From NCBI GenBank assembly GCA_016202695.1, contig JACQOE010000048.1:1-64000 (forward strand): a DNA stretch of 64,000 nucleotides. Direction: 5' to 3'. The stretch comes from Pseudomonadota bacterium (GTDB lineage: Bacteria; Pseudomonadota; Alphaproteobacteria; JACQOE01). Position numbers and translations under genes: made by a program. Positions 9,015-18,966 of the stretch are shown in pieces (the stretch's first letter is position 1; every line of letters begins with the position of its first letter). A model generated the notes under the pieces. It saw nothing but the letters and a program-made list of their open reading frames with translations. It ran no database searches and was not told the origin of the DNA.

Positions 9015-11237
9015 GTGGGTGCCGTGGCTCTGAATGTGATTTTCGATCTGGCCTCGGGCGTCGCTCACCGGAATCTGGTGAGTGCATATTCGCGCGTCTC
9101 CGATTCTGTCTCGAAGCTGTCCTCCGGGCTGAGGGTGCAATCGGCGCGAGACGACGCCGCCAGCTTGGCGATCGGCTCGCGCCTCAATGCCGAGGTCGCC
9201 GCCATGAGGGTGGCCGGCGAGAACGCCCAGCAGGCGAGTTCGGCGCTGCAGATCGCCGAGGGCGGCTACGCCACCATCGAGACGATCCTCATCCGACTCA
9301 AGGAACTCTCCGTGCAGGCCGCCTCGGGGCAGCTCTCGTCGGCCGAGCGGTCCTTCCTCGACACCGAGTTCCAGCGGCTGAGGACCGAGATCACCCGCAT
9401 CTCCAGGGACACCCAGTTCAACGGCGTCACGCTGCTTCGGGGCGGCTCGGCCATCCGCGCCACCGACATCGGCCTCAACATCACCGCCGCCCAGGGTTAC
9501 GTCGGCATCTCCTTCGACCGCGACGCCGACGTCTTCAACACCACCGCGCTCCCGGCCTACGCCACCGGCGGCTCGACCCCGCACGGCGTCGTCACCGGCG
9601 ACTTCGACAACGACGGCAACCAGGACATGGTGGTGGCCGACTTCGTGATCGCCGGCCCCAACGTCGGGGTGCTGCTCGGCAACGGCGACGGCACCTTCCA
9701 GACCGCCAGCACGGTCGCGCTCGGCGTCCTCAACCGTTCGCCGAACGAGATGACGGCCGCCGACTTCGACGGCGACGGCAATCTCGACCTCGCCATCCAG
9801 ACCGGCGGCATCGCCAATCAGGTGGTGCGCCTGCTCGGCAACGGCGACGGCACCTTCAGCGCGGCGAGCGCGGTCGGCGACAGCCTCGGCGCCCTGGTCG
9901 ACATCGCCAGCGCCGACTTCGACGGCGACGACAACGTCGACCTCGCCGTCGTCGACGACTCGGGCAACGCCGAGATCCTGCTTGGCAACGGCGACGGCAC
10001 CTTCACCGCCCAGGGCGGAATCGCGATCTCCGGCAGCGGCACCAACACCGCGCTGCGGGCGGTGGATATCGACAACGACGGCAACGTCGATCTGGTCGTC
10101 AGCCGCTCCGGCGACGACAACGTAACCGTGCTCAGGGGCAACGGCGACGGCACCTTCCAGGCCGGAGTCGCCTACGCCACCCAGTCCTCGCCCTCGGACG
10201 TGTACGTGGCCGACCTCAACGGCGACGGATACGCCGACCTGGTGGCCGCGAACGAGGGCTCGGACAGCGTCTCGGTGTTCCTGAACAATCGCGACGGGAC
10301 CTTCGCCAGCGCCGTCAACTACGCGGTCGGCGCGGCGCCGAAGTCGGTGGCGGTCGGCGACTTCGACGGCGACGGCATCAAGGACATTGCCGTCACCGAT
10401 AAGAACGACGATACCATCTCGGTCCTTTCCGGAAACGGCGGCGGCACCTTCGCCGCCGCCGTGACCCACGGCACCGGGAGCGCCCCGCACGGCCTCGCCA
10501 CCGCCGACTTCGACGGCGACGGGGTGGACGACCTCGCCGCCTCGAACGAGAGCGACGGCTCGGTCTCGATCCTCGCCTCGGGCGTGCAGGCGGGCGACGG
10601 CTTCGAGCTCGCCTACGACACCGCCACCAACCGCTTCACCCTCACCAACACGACGACCGGCCGCGCCTACTCCTCGGCCGTCGTCTCCTCGGCTCCCGCC
10701 GCCGGAACCACGCGCGACGTCCGCTTCGAGGGCACGGGCATGATCATTACCCTCGATTCGAACTGGAATCCCGCGGTCGCGCTCAACACCAACAACGCCT
10801 TTTCGGTCATCTCGACCGTGAGCACCGACCTCGCGCTCAAATTCAAGGTCGGCACCGACGGCAGGAGCGAGGACGACATCGCCGTCGCCCTGGGTTTGGC
10901 CAGCCTCGAGGGCCTGGCCTCGGGGCTTTCCGCCGCCAGCCTGGTCACGGCCTCGGGAGCGAACGACGCCATCGGCGTCATCGACGAGGCGATCACCGCG
11001 GTGGTGAGCCGCCGCGCCGACATGGGCGCCGCCCAGAACCGGCTCGAATATGCGGTGAGCAACCTGCTCAGCCTCGGCGAGAACGTCGAGGCGGGACGGA
11101 GCACGCTCCTCGACCTCGATGTTGCGAGCGAGATTTCGCGACTCACCTCGGAGCGCATCCTGGTCAACTCGGCGGTGGCGCTGCTCGCCCAGTCGAACAT
11201 CACCTACAGCAGGCGCTTGTTGGGCCTCTTCCGCTGA
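9015..11237 (+). CDS. Flagellin with an inserted seven-repeat VCBS/FG-GAP beta-propeller domain
   Basis: N-term SDSVSKLSSGLRVQSARDDAASLAIGSRLNAEVAAMRVAGENAQQASSALQIAEGGYATIETILIRLKELSVQAASGQLSSAERSFLDTEFQRL and C-term IDEAITAVVSRRADMGAAQNRLEYAVSNLLSLGENVEAGRSTLLDLDVASEISRLTSERILVNSAVALLAQSN are flagellin; the middle has seven DxDxDG-type loops with LLGNGDGTF motifs. Start is GTG at 9015 or GTG at 9024. Confidence 0.9.
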   Translation: MGAVALNVIFDLASGVAHRNLVSAYSRVSDSVSKLSSGLRVQSARDDAASLAIGSRLNAEVAAMRVAGENAQQASSALQIAEGGYATIETILIRLKELSVQAASGQLSSAERSFLDTEFQRLRTEITRISRDTQFNGVTLLRGGSAIRATDIGLNITAAQGYVGISFDRDADVFNTTALPAYATGGSTPHGVVTGDFDNDGNQDMVVADFVIAGPNVGVLLGNGDGTFQTASTVALGVLNRSPNEMTAADFDGDGNLDLAIQTGGIANQVVRLLGNGDGTFSAASAVGDSLGALVDIASADFDGDDNVDLAVVDDSGNAEILLGNGDGTFTAQGGIAISGSGTNTALRAVDIDNDGNVDLVVSRSGDDNVTVLRGNGDGTFQAGVAYATQSSPSDVYVADLNGDGYADLVAANEGSDSVSVFLNNRDGTFASAVNYAVGAAPKSVAVGDFDGDGIKDIAVTDKNDDTISVLSGNGGGTFAAAVTHGTGSAPHGLATADFDGDGVDDLAASNESDGSVSILASGVQAGDGFELAYDTATNRFTLTNTTTGRAYSSAVVSSAPAAGTTRDVRFEGTGMIITLDSNWNPAVALNTNNAFSVISTVSTDLALKFKVGTDGRSEDDIAVALGLASLEGLASGLSAASLVTASGANDAIGVIDEAITAVVSRRADMGAAQNRLEYAVSNLLSLGENVEAGRSTLLDLDVASEISRLTSERILVNSAVALLAQSNITYSRRLLGLFR

Positions 11238-11295
11238 CGCGCGCCGGTTGCGGCCGCAGCCGAGGTGCCGCCGTGCCTCGGCCCCGGACGGCGGT

Positions 11296-11721
11296 TCAGT
11301 CGGCGTCGGCAACGAGGGGCGTCCGGCGGCGCTTGGTCGCCGCGCGCCGGCGCTTTGCCTCGAGCCGGCGCTCGGCGGCGGCCCGCGGGGGCCGGGTGGC
11401 GCGGCGCGGCCGCGGCGCCTCGGCGGCCCGGCGCAGGAGCGCCAGCAGCCGGGCGAGGGCGTCCCGGCGGTTGGCGTCCTGGGAGCGGAAGCGGCGGGCG
11501 TCGATCACCACCACCCCCTCCTCGGTCGCGCGCCGGCCGGCGAGCCTGAGCAGTCGGGCGCGGACCGGATCGGGAAGCGAGGGCGAGCGGGCGGCGTCGA
11601 AGCGAAGCTGGACCGCGGTCGCCACCTTGTTCACGTGCTGGCCGCCGGGGCCGCCGGCGCGCACGAACCGCTCCTCTATCTCGGCCTCGTCGAGGACGAG
11701 CGTGCGGGTGACGCGGATCAT
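11296..11721 (-). CDS. arfB: ArfB/YaeJ-like alternative ribosome-rescue peptidyl-tRNA hydrolase
   Basis: RAGGPGGQHVNKVATAVQLRFD GGQ motif plus basic C-terminal tail, 141 aa. Confidence 0.92.
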   Translation of the reverse strand: MIRVTRTLVLDEAEIEERFVRAGGPGGQHVNKVATAVQLRFDAARSPSLPDPVRARLLRLAGRRATEEGVVVIDARRFRSQDANRRDALARLLALLRRAAEAPRPRRATRPPRAAAERRLEAKRRRAATKRRRTPLVADAD

Positions 11722-11856
11722 GGCCGAAAGGGTACGCGAGGAGGCCGAGCCGCCTCAACCGTGGAGGGAACGGCGGCGGCCCGGAAGGCCCCCCCTTCGC
11801 AGCCGCCGGGCGAATGCCTATCTTGAGTCCGCCATCCCCTGCTCGGATCCCTGGAC

Positions 11857-12249
11857 ATGCGCGCGCGCACCGACACCTTGTTTGCCGCCTTTGCGGTGAC
11901 CCTTTTCGTCAGCACGATTGGCGCCGTCGTCTTCTGGACCGCGGCCTTCATGTCGCTCAGCCTCGGCGGTCATGCCCTTGGCGTGACCGGGGCCCTCTCC
12001 GAGGCCTGGTCGCTCTCTCATCTCGCCCTCGTCACCCGCCTGTCGGCCGCGTTCACGGTTCCGCTCACGGCCGCGCTCGCGGTGTGGACGTTCCGGCGCG
12101 CCTACGCGGTCGAGCGCGAGTTGGCGGCGGCCGCCCCGGCGCGGGCCGGCGCGCCGGACTCGGCGTCGGCCCAGGCCCCGGCGCCCGGGGTGCCGCCGCC
12201 GGCGCCGGGGCGGGCGGGCGGACGGCCGTCGCGCCGCCGGGCGGCCTAG
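11857..12249 (+). CDS. Small hypothetical membrane protein with Pro/Ala-rich tail
   Basis: 130 aa; two hydrophobic segments; no family recognised. Confidence 0.55.
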   Translation: MRARTDTLFAAFAVTLFVSTIGAVVFWTAAFMSLSLGGHALGVTGALSEAWSLSHLALVTRLSAAFTVPLTAALAVWTFRRAYAVERELAAAAPARAGAPDSASAQAPAPGVPPPAPGRAGGRPSRRRAA

Positions 12250-13871
12250 CCGCCGCGGTAGGGCGAGGGGTCGGTCACGTAGCCCTGGCCGAGGTCCTCG
12301 GCGAGCGCGTCCGGGTGGCGGCCGCGGGGATCGCCGTGGCCGCCGCCGCCTGGGGTTCCGAGGCGAACCACGCCGCCGGGCCTGAGGATGTGCTGGCGCT
12401 TGGGATCGGCCCGGCGGCCGTCGATCTCCACCATCCCGCAGGCCCCGGGGCGGCCGCCGGCGATGCCGAAGGCGGGAAAGAGCGTGCGCTCGGCGAGGAA
12501 GGCCGCCGCCACCGGGCGCTCGGAACGGTTCTCGAACACGATCTCCTGGCCGAGGCCGCCGCGGAATCGCCCGGCTCCGCCCGAGTCGGGGCGAAGCCGC
12601 TTGCAGCGGATGCGGAACGGCGACACCTGCTCGCAGATCTCGACCGGGGTCGAGGAGACGTTGCTCGGCCAGCTCAGCACGTTGGGGCCGTCGCGGCGGA
12701 AGCTCGCCCCCATGCCGCCGTTGAAGAAGAAGAGGTTGGCGAAGGGCTGGCCGTGCCTGCCGATGCCGGAATGGTTCATCCCCCACATCGGCGATCCCGA
12801 GGCGGCCATCACCCGCTCCGGCACCACCTCGCCCAGGCAGCCGAACACCAGGACCGGCAGGTAGTGCCCGACCAGCATCCGCGCCGCCCCCGAGGCGGGG
12901 AAGACGGGATTGACGATGCAGCCCTCCGCTCCGTGCACGGTGATCGGCCGGAACGAGCCCTCGTTGTTGGGCAGATGCGGCACCGTGCAGCACTTCACCC
13001 CGTAGGCGGTGAGGGCAAAGGTGTAGCACATGGCGACGTTGATGCCGCGGTCGACCTGGGGCGAGGAGCCGGCGTAGTCGATGTCGATCGAGTCGCCCGC
13101 GACCGTGAGGGTCATCTCGACGTGGAGCGGCTCCTCGATCAGGCCGTCGGTGTCGAGGGCGCTGCGGTAAGTACCGTCGGGAAGCTCGCGGATCGCGGCC
13201 CGCATCGCCCGCTCGCAGCGGCCCTGGACCTCGTCGGCCAGCTCGCGCAGCGTGGCCAGCCCGTGGTCCGCCATGAGCGCGACCGTGCGCGCCTCCATGG
13301 TGTCGAGCGCCACCACCTGCGCCCACAAGTCCCCCATCACCTGGTCGGGCACGCGCACGTTCTTGCGCAGGAGCTTGACCAGGATTTCCTCCGGGCGGCC
13401 CTCGCTCATCAGCTTCATGATCGGGACCTGGAAGCCCTCCTCGAACACCTCGCGCACGTCGGGCGAGCGCATCTTGCCGCCGATGTCGGGGAGGTGCGCA
13501 GTGGTCGCGGCAAAGCCGACCACGCGGTCGCGGCGGAAGATCGGCTTGGCCAGCGTGAGGTCGTGCAGGTGCCCGGTGCCGAGGAAGACGTCGTTGGTGA
13601 TGAGCACGTCGCCGGGGCGCAGGGTCTCGGGCGGATACTCCTTCAGGAAGTGCTTCACGGTCGCCGGCAGCGTGCCGATGAAGGAGGGGATGCTGCGGGT
13701 CGCCTGCACCAGCGACTGGCCGCGCTCGTCGGTGACGATGCAGGAGAAGTCGTGCGACTCGCGCACCAGGGTCGAGAACGAGGTCCGGACCAGCGCCGCG
13801 GCCGCCTCGTCGGTCGCCGAGATCAGCCGCCGCCAGAGGACCTCGAGGGTGACCGCGTCGAAGCCGCTCAT
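12246..13871 (-). CDS. hyuB: Hydantoinase B/oxoprolinase family protein
   Basis: MSGFDAVTLEVLWRRLISATDEAAAALVRTSFSTLVRESHDFSCIV...GDVLITNDVFLGTGHLHDLTL; start at 13871 (4-bp overlap with upstream gene). Confidence 0.92.
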   Translation of the reverse strand: MSGFDAVTLEVLWRRLISATDEAAAALVRTSFSTLVRESHDFSCIVTDERGQSLVQATRSIPSFIGTLPATVKHFLKEYPPETLRPGDVLITNDVFLGTGHLHDLTLAKPIFRRDRVVGFAATTAHLPDIGGKMRSPDVREVFEEGFQVPIMKLMSEGRPEEILVKLLRKNVRVPDQVMGDLWAQVVALDTMEARTVALMADHGLATLRELADEVQGRCERAMRAAIRELPDGTYRSALDTDGLIEEPLHVEMTLTVAGDSIDIDYAGSSPQVDRGINVAMCYTFALTAYGVKCCTVPHLPNNEGSFRPITVHGAEGCIVNPVFPASGAARMLVGHYLPVLVFGCLGEVVPERVMAASGSPMWGMNHSGIGRHGQPFANLFFFNGGMGASFRRDGPNVLSWPSNVSSTPVEICEQVSPFRIRCKRLRPDSGGAGRFRGGLGQEIVFENRSERPVAAAFLAERTLFPAFGIAGGRPGACGMVEIDGRRADPKRQHILRPGGVVRLGTPGGGGHGDPRGRHPDALAEDLGQGYVTDPSPYRGG

Positions 13872-15073
13872 CCGCCCGCCGCCGCCCGGCGCCGGGCGCC
13901 CGCCCGGCCGGTCGCCTCCTCGATCAGGGCCAGGAGGCGGGTGACGTCGTCCTCGCTGTTGTAGAGGTGGAAGGAGAACCGCAGCATCCCCCGCCGGGCC
14001 GAGAGCCGCACCCGGTTGGCCGCGAGATGATCGTGGACCCGCTTGAGGAGCGGATCGCTGGTCGTGTGCAGGCCGTCGCGGGTGAGCGGGCCGACGGTGA
14101 CCACCTGGGTTGGGGCGAGCCCGAACGGATCGCGGTTGACGGCGAGCCCGAGCGCGCCGAGCCCGTCGACGAACCGCCGGGCGAGGCCGGTCACGTGGGC
14201 CTCGATCTCGCGGGTGCCGATCTCGAGCAGATACTCGCACGAGGCGCGAAGCGCGGCGGCGCCGACGTAAAGGTGCCGGGTCTCGAAGCGCCGGGCGTCG
14301 CCCTTGAGGTTCAGCCGGTAGCCGTTCGCGCCCGGGTGCTCGTCGGCGTCCTCGAGCCCGGGCTTGCCGATCTGCGCCGGGCGCATGCGCCTTGCCCACT
14401 CGCGACGGCACCAGAACGCGCCCATGCCGTAGAAGGCGAGGAGATACTTGTGGGTCGAGACCGAGAGCCCGTCGATGGGAAGCGCCTGCACGTCGGTGTG
14501 GAGCGCCCCGAGCGACTGGGTGGCGTCGACGAGAAGGAAGATCCCCCGCTCGCGGCAGAACCGCCCGAGGCGGTCGAGATCGGTGCGGAAGCCGGGGACG
14601 AAGGTCACCGTCGACACCGATATCGCGCGGGTGCGCGAATCCGCCTCGCCGCACAGCGCGTCGACGTCGATGGCCAGCTCCTTGGCCGGCACCATCCGCA
14701 CCTCGAGGCCGCGCTCGCGCGCCCCGAGCCACGGATAGATGATCGCCGGATGCTCGAGCTCGCCGCAGAGCACGACGTTGTCGCCGCGCTCCCAGGGAAG
14801 CCCGCCGGTGACGAAGCTCACCCCCTCGGTGGTGTTGCCGCACAGCGCCACATCCTCGGGCGCGGCGTTGAGCAGCCGGGCGAAGGCCGAGCGGGCGCCA
14901 TCGAGGGCGGCCGCCCACTCCGACTTGGTGGCGGCGTTGGCGGCGCAGTCGTCGACGAACCGGCGCACGGCCTCGGCCGTGCGGGCCGGCATGATTCCGG
15001 TCGAGGACGTATCGAGGTAGGTCCAGTTGGTGGCGGCGGCGAACTCTCGCCGCGCGCGGGCGATCGACGGCAT
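13868..15073 (-). CDS. Class V PLP-dependent aminotransferase
   Basis: LVDATQSLGALHTDVQALPIDGLSVSTHKYLLAFYGMG with PLP-Lys region; MPSIARARREFAAATNWTYLDTSSTG start at 15073. Confidence 0.9.
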   Translation of the reverse strand: MPSIARARREFAAATNWTYLDTSSTGIMPARTAEAVRRFVDDCAANAATKSEWAAALDGARSAFARLLNAAPEDVALCGNTTEGVSFVTGGLPWERGDNVVLCGELEHPAIIYPWLGARERGLEVRMVPAKELAIDVDALCGEADSRTRAISVSTVTFVPGFRTDLDRLGRFCRERGIFLLVDATQSLGALHTDVQALPIDGLSVSTHKYLLAFYGMGAFWCRREWARRMRPAQIGKPGLEDADEHPGANGYRLNLKGDARRFETRHLYVGAAALRASCEYLLEIGTREIEAHVTGLARRFVDGLGALGLAVNRDPFGLAPTQVVTVGPLTRDGLHTTSDPLLKRVHDHLAANRVRLSARRGMLRFSFHLYNSEDDVTRLLALIEEATGRAGARRRAAAGG

Positions 15074-15491
15074 CGGCTTCCCCCTTTCGAGGCTGTTGGG
15101 CGCCGCGATGCTAGCGCCGATCGGCGGCGCGCGAAAGCGCCGCGGGACGAGGCCGGCGGTTGAATCCGCCAGCCGGAGGCTCAACCCCGGGGGACCGAGG
15201 CCGGGCGGGCACTTATGGTGTTGTCGGCGGGCGCGCCGGCCACTATCATCTGCGGAGACCAACGGAGAGGAGCGGCCAGCTCCCCGGGGGCAAGAAAGAT
15301 TGGGGGACGTCTCGACACGGGGTCCCGCTTCGTTATCATGGCGGCTCCGCCGCGGCTTCGAGAGGGGCGGTTCCGGTGGCGCGAAGTTTCGGGCAGAGGC
15401 CGGGCGGGGCGGCGGGGGGCAGGGAAGCGACGCCTATTCCTTGGTGACGTCCTCAAGCGCGTTCCACAGCAGAGTTCCTAGGAGGCAACCC

Positions 15492-16583
15492 ATGTGGATT
15501 ACGTCGAAGGCGAAATGGTTGGCGGGGGCGCTCCTCGCGGTCATGACCGTGGCCGGCGGGGACGGCTACGCCCAAAATCTCCAGAAGTCGAACTTCAAGG
15601 TCATCGGACCGCCGGTCAACGCACCCAACTGGCTGGTCGCGGTCGAGCCGTTCTGGAAGACCGACGTGCCGACCTTGAGCAAGGGCGTGATCACCGCCGA
15701 CGCGACCAGCCTCACCGAGGCCGGCCTCAAGGGGCCCGAGATCTTCCGGCTCAACAAGCTCGGGGTGGCCGACTTCGTCACCGGCTCGATGGGCTATGCC
15801 TCGGGCGACGTGCCCGAGATCGATGGTCTCGACATGGCCGGGGTGGCTCAGGATGTCGCGACCCTGAAAAAGATGATCAAGGCCTACGAGCCGACGATCG
15901 ACAAGAAGTTCCGCGAGAAGGTGGGCGTGATCCCGCTCGGGGTGTTCCCGCTCGTCGGCCAGATCTTCTGGTGCGCGGCACCGATCAACGGGCCGCAGGA
16001 CATCAAGGGCAAGAAGGTCCGCGTCCACGGTGCCGGCTGGGCGGCGTTCGTCACCGGCCTCGGCGGAACCACCGTCACCATGGCCTTCGGCGAGGTGGTG
16101 CCGGCGATGCAGCGCAAGGTGATCGACTGCGCGGTCACCGGCTCGGTCTCGGGCAACACCGCGAAGTGGATCGAGGTGGCCACGCACCTGATGCCGCTCA
16201 TCATCGGCTGGAGCGCCAACATCACCACCGTCAACGTCAAGACGTGGGACGGCATGGGCGAGGCCAACCGCAAGTTCATCGCCGACAACATCGCCAACGT
16301 CCAGGACAAGCGGGCCGAGGATCTCGCCGAGGGATCGACCAACCACGGCGTCTGGTGCTCGGTCGGCGATCCACGTTGCAAGCTCGACTTCTCGCAGTAC
16401 CTGCCGCTCACCAAGGCCAATCTGACGCTGGTCAATCTCACCGAGAAGGACCACGAGCTTCGCAAGCGGATCATCACCGAGCACGTGCTTCCCGACTACA
16501 CGAAGCGCTGCGGCAAGGACTGCGCGCGGGGCTGGAACGAGACGGTGGGCCGGGTGGTTGGCTTGGCGGCGCCGATCAACTAA
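15492..16583 (+). CDS. dctP: TRAP transporter substrate-binding protein (DctP)
   Basis: Signal peptide; GQIFWCAAPINGPQDIKGKKVRVHGAGWAAFVTGLGGTTVTMAFGEVVPAMQRKVIDCAVTG. Confidence 0.92.
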   Translation: MWITSKAKWLAGALLAVMTVAGGDGYAQNLQKSNFKVIGPPVNAPNWLVAVEPFWKTDVPTLSKGVITADATSLTEAGLKGPEIFRLNKLGVADFVTGSMGYASGDVPEIDGLDMAGVAQDVATLKKMIKAYEPTIDKKFREKVGVIPLGVFPLVGQIFWCAAPINGPQDIKGKKVRVHGAGWAAFVTGLGGTTVTMAFGEVVPAMQRKVIDCAVTGSVSGNTAKWIEVATHLMPLIIGWSANITTVNVKTWDGMGEANRKFIADNIANVQDKRAEDLAEGSTNHGVWCSVGDPRCKLDFSQYLPLTKANLTLVNLTEKDHELRKRIITEHVLPDYTKRCGKDCARGWNETVGRVVGLAAPIN

Positions 16584-16607
16584 GCTCCCGAGATTGGCGG
16601 ACGGAAC

Positions 16608-16633
16608 GGCGGAGCCCCGCGTGGGGCTTCGCC
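16608..16633 (+). terminator. Intercistronic stem-loop between dctP and dctQ (possible attenuator or mRNA stabiliser)
   Basis: gGCGGAGCCCC-gcgt-GGGGCTTCGCc near-perfect stem 25 bp after the dctP stop; no T-tract. Confidence 0.55.
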
Positions 16634-16849
16634 TTCCGGCCTGCTTTCCAGGAATTGTCGCATAAGCGCCGAGGGCGCCCAGGTCGACCGGGTGTCCATC
16701 CGCGCACCCGGCAAGATTGAGGGGCAGACAGGGCTGCGAGGTTATCGCCGGTGCGACGAGGGCTCACCGGCGCCCGTGTGCGGCTCGGATCGGGAAAGGG
16801 GTTTTGCCACCGGCGAGCATGGGCAGCAATTTGGAGGGGATCGAGTAAC

Positions 16850-17515
16850 ATGTTCGGCGCACTCCGCGCCCTGGAGCAGGTGCAGCAGGCGACCGAGGTG
16901 GTTTCCCGCGTGACCGCCTACATCGGCGGCAGCTTCCTGCTCGTGGCCGCCCTGCTGGTGACGGTCGAGGTCGTCATCCGCAAGGTCTTCACGCTTTCCA
17001 TGGGAGGGGCCGACGAGCTGTCGGGCTACGCCCTCGCCTCGAGCATGAGTTGGGGCTACGCCTACGCCCTCTTCCGGCGCTCGCACATCCGGGTCGATGC
17101 CCTTTACGTGCACCTCCCGCTCAGGGCCGCCTGCCTGCTCGACATCATAAGCCTGCTGGCCTTCGCCTGGCTGATCGGGCTGGTCAACTACCACGCCTAT
17201 GTCGTGCTCACGGAATCGATTCGCATGGACGCGGTCGCCAACACCCCTCTGCAGACGCCCCTCTGGCTGCCGCAGGGCGTATGGCTGAGCGGGTTCGCCT
17301 TTTTCCTGTTCTGCATCGTTCTGCTGATGGTGCGGTCGCTGCTTTTTCTGGCCAGTGGCGAGTACCAGATGATCCGCAGGCTCGCGGGCGCTCCCTCGGT
17401 CCAGGAAGAGTTGGATGTGGAGCTGGAGGACCTGCGCCTGCACGACGGCGACGCCGTGCCGGCGGGGGGCACGGCCAAGGCCGCCGGCGAAGCCGCCGAG
17501 GGCGGGAGGCGCTGA
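16850..17515 (+). CDS. dctQ: TRAP transporter small permease (DctQ)
   Basis: Four TM helices; VEVVIRKVFTLSMGGADELSGYALASSMSWGYAYALFRRSHIRVD. Confidence 0.9.
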   Translation: MFGALRALEQVQQATEVVSRVTAYIGGSFLLVAALLVTVEVVIRKVFTLSMGGADELSGYALASSMSWGYAYALFRRSHIRVDALYVHLPLRAACLLDIISLLAFAWLIGLVNYHAYVVLTESIRMDAVANTPLQTPLWLPQGVWLSGFAFFLFCIVLLMVRSLLFLASGEYQMIRRLAGAPSVQEELDVELEDLRLHDGDAVPAGGTAKAAGEAAEGGRR

Positions 17516-18801
17516 TGCTGACCGCCACCACCCTTGTCCTGATCCTTCTGGTCGCGCTTGCGCTTCCCATCGCCGTGGTGATGGGGGTGCTCGCCCTCTT
17601 CCTCGACTATGTCTACTCTCCGCTGCCGCTCCGCTTCGCCTTGGGCGAGATACTGTGGGGCCACAGCATCGATTTCATCCTGGTGGCGATCCCGCTCTTC
17701 GTCCTCATGGGCGAGCTGATGCTGCGGGCCGGCATCGCCGACAAGATGTACGGGGCGATGGTGCAGTGGCTTTCCTGGCTGCCCGGCGGCCTGATGCACG
17801 CCAACATCGGCACCTGCGCGGCGTTCGCCGCCACCTCCGGCTCGAGCGTGGCCACCGCCGCCACCATCGGCACGGTCGCGATGCCGCAGATCCACAAGCG
17901 CGGCTACAACGAACGGTTGTTCCTCGGCTCGCTTGCCGCGGGGGGGACGCTGGGCATCCTGATCCCGCCCTCGATCAACATGATCGTGTTCGGGTTCCTT
18001 ACCGACACCTCGGTGCCGCAGCTCTTCCTCGGCGGGATCATTCCCGGCCTGATCCTCACCTTCCTCTACATGCTGGTGATCTTCTTCGCCTGCCTGTTCC
18101 ATCCCGAATGGGACGGACACCCCGAGGAGACGAGCTGGCGGCTGCGTCTGGTATCCCTCGTCGACCTGCTCCCGCCGCTCGGCCTCTTCCTGGTGGTGGT
18201 GGGCTCGATCTACGCCGGCTGGGCGACCCCCACCGAGGCGGCGGCGCTGGGCGTGTTCTGCAGCATCGCGCTCGCCGCTGTCAACGGCCGGCTCTCGTTC
18301 GAGATGGTCGGCGAGTCTCTTCTCGGCACCATCCGCACCGCGGGGATGATGATCCTCATCCTGATCGTCTCGTTCTTCCTGAATTTTGTTTTCGCCCAGG
18401 TGGGCCTGGTGCAGGTGGTGAACAGGTTCATCCTCGGCCTGGGGCTGTCGCCCCTGAATACGATGCTGTTCATCATCGGCATCTACGTGATTCTGGGCAT
18501 GTTCATGGAAACGCTGGCGATGGTGGTGCTCACCGTGCCCATCATCACGCCGGTGGTCGTCTCGCTCGGCTACGACCCGGTCTGGTTCGGCATCATGGTG
18601 GTGATCCTGAGCGAGACCGCGATCCTGACCCCCCCGGTGGGCATGATGTGCTTCGTCATCCAGGGCATCCGCGGGCGCGGCCAGCTCAACGACGTGTTCA
18701 TCGGGGTCGCCCCCTTCATCCTGGCGCTGGCGGTGATGATGGGTATCTTGCTTTCCTTCCCCGACGTGGCCCTATACCTGCCGAAGCTGTTCTACCGTTA
18801 G
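17515..18801 (+). CDS. dctM: TRAP transporter large permease (DctM)
   Basis: ATSGSSVATAATIGTVAMPQ...GTLGILIPPSINMIVFGFLT; overlaps dctQ (TGATG). Confidence 0.94.
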   Translation: MLTATTLVLILLVALALPIAVVMGVLALFLDYVYSPLPLRFALGEILWGHSIDFILVAIPLFVLMGELMLRAGIADKMYGAMVQWLSWLPGGLMHANIGTCAAFAATSGSSVATAATIGTVAMPQIHKRGYNERLFLGSLAAGGTLGILIPPSINMIVFGFLTDTSVPQLFLGGIIPGLILTFLYMLVIFFACLFHPEWDGHPEETSWRLRLVSLVDLLPPLGLFLVVVGSIYAGWATPTEAAALGVFCSIALAAVNGRLSFEMVGESLLGTIRTAGMMILILIVSFFLNFVFAQVGLVQVVNRFILGLGLSPLNTMLFIIGIYVILGMFMETLAMVVLTVPIITPVVVSLGYDPVWFGIMVVILSETAILTPPVGMMCFVIQGIRGRGQLNDVFIGVAPFILALAVMMGILLSFPDVALYLPKLFYR

Positions 18802-18966
18802 GCTCTGCGCAGGGGGAGGGGCTGGTCGCATCGGCTCCGCCCGCATCGGCTCCGCCCGGCGGGGGCCGGGGACCGGCGAGTGGGGCCGTTGACAGGCCCC
18901 CGCCGGAGGGGTAATCCACCCCCGTCCAGCCTTCCATTCAACCTCACCAAACCCACGAGGCAAGCC

